A DNA stretch of 64,000 nt from Chryseobacterium sp. ERMR1:04 (GTDB lineage Bacteria; Bacteroidota; Bacteroidia; Flavobacteriales; Weeksellaceae), in the NCBI RefSeq assembly GCF_001297705.1, contig NZ_LIRF01000009.1, positions 62,001-126,000 on the forward strand, in the 5' to 3' direction. Made by a program: the position numbers and the translations under genes. The notes below the pieces were generated by a model. That model was not told where the DNA came from, did no database searches, and worked only from the letters and a program-made list of their open reading frames with translations. The first letter of the stretch is position 1, and each line of letters opens with the position of its first letter. Of the stretch, positions 58,956-64,000 are shown piece after piece.

Positions 58956-59477
58956 ATGAAGAAGACGTTGGTAGTTTTTGCACATCCTTATCTAGAGCAC
59001 TCAAACTCGAATGTAGAGCTTATCAATTTCTATGTTCGCCACCAACATTTTACACTCAGAGATCTTTACGAAGAATATCCCGATTTTCATATTGCAGCCT
59101 TCAGAGAAAGAAAGCGACTGAAAAATTATGACCGTTTTATTTTTCAATTCCCAATCATCTGGTTTGGAGTACCTCCCCTATTGAAGTTATGGATTGATGA
59201 AGTTTTTGACCGGGACTGGCTGCTAGAAGGTGAAGATAATCCTTTGGAAGGCAAGGAAGTTCATATCCTTGTGACTACAGGCGGAAAGGAAAGATCTTTT
59301 ACCAAAACAGGAACCTATCAATACACTATTGATGAGCTCATCAGCGGATTGATTGTTTCTTTAAACGTTTTCAAAGCCAACATCAAAAATATAAAGATCG
59401 TCTACGAGGCCAGCAAGCTTTCAAAAAAAGAGATCATTTTACATAAAAAAGAATTCACCGAACTCCTGAACCAATAA
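58956..59477 (+). CDS. KefF-like NAD(P)H oxidoreductase
   Basis: The 173-aa flavodoxin-fold protein has the KefF opening LVVFAHPYLEHSNSN, then FQFPIIWFGVPPLLKLWIDEVFDRDWL near 66-92 and VTTGGKERSFT. KefF is the soluble activator of Kef potassium efflux and a quinone reductase. It is 2 bp from the antiporter gene, so the two form a KefF-KefC type operon. Confidence 0.88.
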   Translation: MKKTLVVFAHPYLEHSNSNVELINFYVRHQHFTLRDLYEEYPDFHIAAFRERKRLKNYDRFIFQFPIIWFGVPPLLKLWIDEVFDRDWLLEGEDNPLEGKEVHILVTTGGKERSFTKTGTYQYTIDELISGLIVSLNVFKANIKNIKIVYEASKLSKKEIILHKKEFTELLNQ

Positions 59478-59479
59478 AT

Positions 59480-61363
59480 ATGGAATCTACTTTAGCAATG
59501 AACACATTAATTTTCTTAGGCGTTGCCATTATTATGGTTCCGCTCGCTAGAAAATTTGGGCTAAGTTCTGTCATTGGTTATATTTTTGGAGGAATTATTA
59601 TCGGTCCTTATGTTCTCAAACTTACCGGAAAAGATGTAGATGGAATTATGCACGCCAGCGAATTTGGTGTTATCATGCTGTTATTTCTGGTTGGGTTGGA
59701 ATTAGAACCCAAAAAGTTCTGGGACATGCGGAAGAAAATAGTGGGACTCGGGCTCACCCAAATGCTGCTTACGATCTCCCTTTTATTTTTGGTTTTCATT
59801 AGCGTAGGATGGAGAATAGATATAGCCATTTCCGTTGCCATGTGTTTTGCCTTATCTTCCACCGCCATTGTTTTACAGACTTTACAGGAAAAAAATAACC
59901 TTAAAACATTAGCCGGAGAAGCCTCCTTCTCTACCCTTCTGTTTCAGGATATTGCAGTAATTCCTATTCTGGCTGTTTTACCTATTATTGCTAATTATAA
60001 AGCAGATCACAGCGATAATAAAGTACAGGTCTTAATCCAAAAACTTCCGGAATGGTTACAGGCCGGAACCGTAATCTTTGGAGTCGCGATTCTTATTCTA
60101 TTAGGAAAATATGTTTTCGTTCCTTTTTTAAGATATGTTTCAAAATCTGGAATGACGGAGCTTTTGACAGCCTCTTCCCTATTTCTGGTTATCGGTGTAT
60201 CAGAATTAATGGTAGCCATTGGCTTATCTCCCGCTTTAGGAGCCTTCCTAGCAGGCGTAATGTTGGCTAACAGTGAGTTTCGTCACGAATTGGAAGCACA
60301 GATCGATCCGTTTAAAGGGCTTTTGCTCGCCGTCTTTTTCGTGAGTGTAGGCTCTACCATGAATTTTAATATCATTCAACAAGATCCTACCTTTATTTTC
60401 AGTACTGTATTTGCTGTTTTAACCGTGAAATTCTTCGTGTTATACGCGATTGGAAAATTTTTCAAAATAGATACTCCACAAAGCTTATTTTATGCTTTTG
60501 CGCTTTCTCAGGTGGGAGAATTTGCTTTTGTATTAATTAATTATGCTTCCAACCTCTATCTTTTAACCCCTGAACTCAATGCGCAAATGATGGCTGTAAC
60601 GGCAATCACAATGTGTATCACTCCTTTCCTTTTAATCATTAATGATAAATTTATTACCCCGAAATTCATTAAGAAAATTCCGGAAGAAGAAAATGATTTT
60701 AATATTCTGGATAATGATGTAAGCCAAAAGAAAATCATCATTGTAGGTTTTGGACATTTTGGAAGTACGGTTGGTCGTTTACTGAAAGCATCTAAAGTTT
60801 CAGCAACCATTTTGGATAGAGACTCTGACCGTGTGAAACTATTAAGAAGCTACGGTTTTAAAGTGTATTACGGTGATGCGAGGAGAATTCCTATTTTAAG
60901 AGCTGCAGGAATTGAAGATGCCGAACTTTTGGTGCTATGCCTGGATGATGCTGAGGATAATAAATACATTGCAGATCTTGTTCGCGAGCATTATCCAAAG
61001 GTGAAAATTTTTGTAAGAGCAAGAAACAGGCTTGATGCATACACCTACCTCAACAATGGGATTGATCATATATACCGTGAAACCTTGGGAACAGCCGTGG
61101 ATATGGCCGTAGATGTTCTCCACGAAACCGGGATGAGGAAATATGCAGCAAGACGTCTTGGACAAAGATTTATGTCTATTGATAAAGCGTCTATCAGAAG
61201 ATTGGCTAAAGCAAAAGAAGATGATGAAATTCTTCTGTTTACCACAAAAGAAATCCTCCAAAGAGAGGAGGAATTATTGGCATTTGATAATCTTAATTTT
61301 GATAATAAAAACTGGGAAGGTTCATCATCTACAGACGATGAAGATGAAGAACCTCCTGTTTAA
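59480..61363 (+). CDS. CPA2-family K+/H+ antiporter with RCK domain (KefB/KefC-type)
   Basis: The 627-aa protein has about 12-13 hydrophobic helices (residues 1-390) of the CPA2 family, including SSVIGYIFGGIIIGP and LEPKKFWDM. An RCK/TrkA-N domain follows from about 412 (IIIVGFGHFGSTVGRLL, the G-x-G-x-x-G motif, then TILDRDSDR). With the KefF-like partner, it is likely a glutathione- or electrophile-gated potassium efflux system. The C terminus is acidic (SSSTDDEDEEPPV). Confidence 0.92.
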   Translation: MESTLAMNTLIFLGVAIIMVPLARKFGLSSVIGYIFGGIIIGPYVLKLTGKDVDGIMHASEFGVIMLLFLVGLELEPKKFWDMRKKIVGLGLTQMLLTISLLFLVFISVGWRIDIAISVAMCFALSSTAIVLQTLQEKNNLKTLAGEASFSTLLFQDIAVIPILAVLPIIANYKADHSDNKVQVLIQKLPEWLQAGTVIFGVAILILLGKYVFVPFLRYVSKSGMTELLTASSLFLVIGVSELMVAIGLSPALGAFLAGVMLANSEFRHELEAQIDPFKGLLLAVFFVSVGSTMNFNIIQQDPTFIFSTVFAVLTVKFFVLYAIGKFFKIDTPQSLFYAFALSQVGEFAFVLINYASNLYLLTPELNAQMMAVTAITMCITPFLLIINDKFITPKFIKKIPEEENDFNILDNDVSQKKIIIVGFGHFGSTVGRLLKASKVSATILDRDSDRVKLLRSYGFKVYYGDARRIPILRAAGIEDAELLVLCLDDAEDNKYIADLVREHYPKVKIFVRARNRLDAYTYLNNGIDHIYRETLGTAVDMAVDVLHETGMRKYAARRLGQRFMSIDKASIRRLAKAKEDDEILLFTTKEILQREEELLAFDNLNFDNKNWEGSSSTDDEDEEPPV

Positions 61364-61365
61364 TT

Positions 61366-62193
61366 TTATTTGATATTGACGCTTCCGCCACTACTTTCAT
61401 CTTTCTTAATATTGGTAACGTTTCCTCTTTTGTAAACATTTACACTTCCACCAGATGAAGCTTCTGCATCTATGCTTGATGATGCACTGATTTCTACACT
61501 GGCACCACTTGAAGCATCCGCTTTTAAATTGTCAGCTAAAAAATCTTTTGCAGAAATACTACTTCCTGAAGAAGAGCTTACCTCCACTTTTTTGGCCTTA
61601 CCGGAAATGTTGATGCTTGCTGCTGAAGAAGCTTCAACATCTAAATCAACTGCCCAGATCTTTCCATCAAAACTACTGCTGCTATCTGCTTTAATGTCGA
61701 ATTCATTAGCTTCAAGATTCCCTGTGATACTTGCAGCACTCGATACTTCAACGTCTGTTTTTTCTTGGGTAAATTTATCTTTGATATTAATGCTTGCCGC
61801 AGAGTTAGCAATCAATTTAGAGAAATCTTTAACGTAAATTTTAGCTTTAACATTGTGACCGTCCATTACTCTAATCCCCGATTTGTAATGAATATGTACT
61901 TTACTTCCAATTTTATCAATTAATATTTCATCAATAATATTGGCAGGTGCATATACTACGACTTTCTCTGTTTCAGATTTGATAATTTCAGCGTCAATAG
62001 CCTGAGAAACCTCAATCTCATCAAAATCTCCAATATATTCTTTTTCCTGACCGGGCCCATGGTCTTTATTGGTCACCTTATCTACCCAATTGCCTTTTTC
62101 ATTACTTCTGTCGTTACCGTTTCTCTCATGTTTATCATTACACGACGATAACAAAACGAAGGCTGAAAAAATAAAAATAGTTGTTGATCTCAT
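61366..62193 (-). CDS. GIN-domain (DUF2807) lipoprotein
   Basis: The frame continues to 62244 but the ATG at 62193 opens a lipoprotein signal (MRSTTIFIFSAFVLLSSC), 275 aa. The mature part has a charged, low-complexity stretch, then the head-GIN domain (about 75-275), predicted as a beta helix with repeated S-S-A-A-S-I and S-S-G-x-S turns. Role unknown; likely envelope. It converges on the antiporter gene with a 2-bp gap. Confidence 0.85.
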   Translation of the reverse strand: MRSTTIFIFSAFVLLSSCNDKHERNGNDRSNEKGNWVDKVTNKDHGPGQEKEYIGDFDEIEVSQAIDAEIIKSETEKVVVYAPANIIDEILIDKIGSKVHIHYKSGIRVMDGHNVKAKIYVKDFSKLIANSAASINIKDKFTQEKTDVEVSSAASITGNLEANEFDIKADSSSSFDGKIWAVDLDVEASSAASINISGKAKKVEVSSSSGSSISAKDFLADNLKADASSGASVEISASSSIDAEASSGGSVNVYKRGNVTNIKKDESSGGSVNIK

Positions 62194-62251
62194 ATTTACG
62201 TTTTTATACTTTAAGTTTTTAATATCTTTATACTTTAATAACAACTAATTT

Positions 62252-64000
62252 ATGAAAAATATTACATCGGTATTATTAATTTCTGCATTAGCATTTAATT
62301 ACTCTTGTACTACAATGAAAAAAACCGATAATCAACAGGAAATTCCTGCACCGGACGCTTCTCTTTCATCAAATCCTTTTATGAAAAAAAGCAAACTTCA
62401 ATATGAAGCTCCCGAATTTGATAAAATTAAAAATGAACACTTTAAACCGGCTTTTGATTTTGGATTAAAACAGCATGACGCTGAGATTTTAAAAATCGCT
62501 AACAATCCTGACGCTCCAACTTTTGAAAACACCATCGTTGCTTTAGAGAAAAGTGGGGAGATTTTGAAAAGAACCGTTATTGTATTCTCAAACCTTACCA
62601 GTGCGAATACAAACCCAACTTTACAGGCTTTAGATGAAGAATATGCTCCAATTTTTGCAGCACATTCTGATAAAATGTATCTGAATGACAATCTTTACAA
62701 AAGAATTAAATCAATCAAAGAAGATGGTTTAGACCCTGAAAGTAAGAGATTAGTACAATATTACAAACAGAATTTTGAAATTGCAGGAGCCAATCTTTCT
62801 TCTGCGGATAAAGAAAAATTAAAGCAGGTAAACCAAGAATTAGCCTCCCTTTCCACACAATATGCCAATAAATTATTGGAAGCTAGAAAAGTAGGTGGTG
62901 TTTTCTTTTCTAATGCAAAAGAATTAGACGGACTTTCAGCTGACGAAATTGCTGCTGCAGCAACCGATGCAAAAACTGCAGGAAAACCAGGCCAATATCT
63001 TTTAGCGTTACAAAACACAACTCAGCAACCTCTATTACAAAACCTTACCAATAGAGCAACCAGAGAGAAATTATTCAAAGCTTCTTGGCTAAGAGCTGAA
63101 AAAGGTGATGGAAATGATACCAGAGAAACGATTGAAAAACTGGCAAAATTAAGACTTAAAAAAGCGCAGATCTTAGGGAAGAAAAGTTTTGCAGAATGGA
63201 AATTGCAAGATCAGATGGCAAAAACGCCTGAAGCGGCTACCAACTTAATGAACCAAATTGCAACGCCTGCTGTAGAAACAGCAAAACGTGAAGCAAAAGA
63301 TATCCAGGATCTTATTGATCAACAAAAAGGAGGTTTCAAGGTTGAACCTTGGGACTGGACTTTCTATGCTGAACAGGTAAGAAAAGCGAAATTCGATTTA
63401 GATGAAAATCAAATCAAACCTTATTTTGAAATCACTACTGTTTTGGAAAAAGGTGTTTTCTTCGCTGCTGAAAAATTCTATGGATTGACTTTCAAAAAGA
63501 GAACAGATCTTCCGGTTTATCATCCTGATGTGGTAACGTATGAAGTTTTCGATCATGATGGAAAATCTATTGCCATCTATTATTTAGATTTCTATACAAG
63601 AGATTCTAAAAACGGTGGAGCTTGGATGAGTAACTTCGTTGAGCAGTCTTATTTATTAGGCACAAAACCAGTAATCGTCAACTGTTATAATTATCAGAAA
63701 CCGGCTCCGGGAAAACCTTCATTAATTAGTTTTGATGATGTTTCCACTATTTTCCATGAATTTGGTCACTCTATCCACGGAATGTTTGCCAGTCAGAAAT
63801 ATCCATCGCTTTCAGGAACAAATGTACCGAGAGACTTTGTAGAATTCCCTTCTCAAATTAATGAACATTGGGCTTTAGATCCTATTGTTTTAAAGAACTA
63901 CGCGCTTCATTACGAAACCAAACAGCCTATTCCACAAGCTTTAGTTGATAAAATTAAAAAAGCAGGAACATTCAATCAAGGATACATGACAACAGAATTA
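62252..64000 (+). CDS. M3-family peptidyl-dipeptidase (Dcp-like), 3' end outside window
   Basis: The gene starts at 62252 and is still open at the window edge (583 codons seen). A lipobox (FNYSC, residue 19) marks it as a lipoprotein. The sequence matches M3 peptidases of the Dcp type, with NEHFKPAFDFG in the N-terminal part and the zinc motif HEFGHS in VSTIFHEFGHSIHGMFA. Dcp releases dipeptides from peptide C termini. It is divergent from the GIN lipoprotein gene across a 58-bp AT-rich spacer. Confidence 0.92.
   Translation, partial: MKNITSVLLISALAFNYSCTTMKKTDNQQEIPAPDASLSSNPFMKKSKLQYEAPEFDKIKNEHFKPAFDFGLKQHDAEILKIANNPDAPTFENTIVALEKSGEILKRTVIVFSNLTSANTNPTLQALDEEYAPIFAAHSDKMYLNDNLYKRIKSIKEDGLDPESKRLVQYYKQNFEIAGANLSSADKEKLKQVNQELASLSTQYANKLLEARKVGGVFFSNAKELDGLSADEIAAAATDAKTAGKPGQYLLALQNTTQQPLLQNLTNRATREKLFKASWLRAEKGDGNDTRETIEKLAKLRLKKAQILGKKSFAEWKLQDQMAKTPEAATNLMNQIATPAVETAKREAKDIQDLIDQQKGGFKVEPWDWTFYAEQVRKAKFDLDENQIKPYFEITTVLEKGVFFAAEKFYGLTFKKRTDLPVYHPDVVTYEVFDHDGKSIAIYYLDFYTRDSKNGGAWMSNFVEQSYLLGTKPVIVNCYNYQKPAPGKPSLISFDDVSTIFHEFGHSIHGMFASQKYPSLSGTNVPRDFVEFPSQINEHWALDPIVLKNYALHYETKQPIPQALVDKIKKAGTFNQGYMTTEL

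Noticed and set aside
62205-62237. Direct repeat TATACTTTA twice between the GIN and dcp genes
   Set aside because: Only nine AT-rich bases, spaced by 24 bp, without a clear box; may be chance.

Overview
The window is a continuous piece of chromosome from a member of the Bacteroidota, most probably a flavobacterium of the Chryseobacterium/Elizabethkingia type (Weeksellaceae). The evidence is AT-rich DNA, promoters of the Bacteroidota form TAnnTTTG, a T9SS sorting tail, a PorP/SprF protein, families common in flavobacteria (DUF5606, DUF3822, MuiA/DUF4139, GIN lipoprotein) and a short flavobacterial-style NuoG. No rRNA, tRNA, CRISPR array, IS transposase or prophage was seen. The species cannot be named from the sequence alone.

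Layout. 1-6.4 kb: end of a DUF349 repeat protein, ribD, yigZ, a YugP-like zinc peptidase, a double-GNAT protein, a 58-aa membrane protein and a T9SS cargo protein. 6.4-20.7 kb: a complete 14-subunit complex I operon (nuoA-N), with an outer-membrane beta-barrel gene inserted between nuoF and nuoG, ending in a strong terminator. 20.8-22.5 kb: two tandem secreted paralogues. 23-32 kb: a GAF-domain protein, a bestrophin channel and an HD-PycTM fusion in one operon, then a 1237-aa phosphoesterase / kinase-like / beta-barrel fusion and a secreted C1q-like protein. 32-45 kb: housekeeping genes (mazG, def, ruvX, sixA-like, rsmD) mixed with lipoproteins, an archaemetzincin, a serine hydrolase and a divergent hxlR/nitroreductase pair. 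45.6-57 kb: murI, muiA, hemW, porP, an RluA-family synthase, a PASTA protein, ddl, coaD, a four-helix bundle gene, a TRIC-like channel and folA. 57-64 kb: a lemA-TPM-TPM operon, a KefF/KefC-type potassium efflux pair, a GIN lipoprotein and the start of a dcp-type M3 peptidase.

The most unusual structure is non-coding. Many spacers are built almost wholly of degenerate 7-bp-periodic repeats (heptads). They fill the nuoC-D, D-E, E-F, orf-nuoG, G-H and M-N spacers, usually ending 0-3 nt before the next ATG. Similar arrays in inverted orientation flank the four-helix bundle (S23-family) gene at 54.4-54.8 kb, and one of those shares an exact 23-bp stretch with an array 49.8 kb away that supplies the stop codon of another gene. 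This looks like a family of heptad-ended elements, possibly mobile, with gene-carrying and gene-less copies. A separate 153-189 bp element with 13-bp terminal inverted repeats occurs twice, both times between convergent genes.

The other main candidates are the HD-PycTM/bestrophin operon, which has no cyclase nearby, and the phosphoesterase/CotH-like/barrel fusion. Several upstream ORF extensions begin at TTG or GTG; starts were reset to ATG (or, for murI, an inner TTG) using promoter position, signal peptides and family starts.
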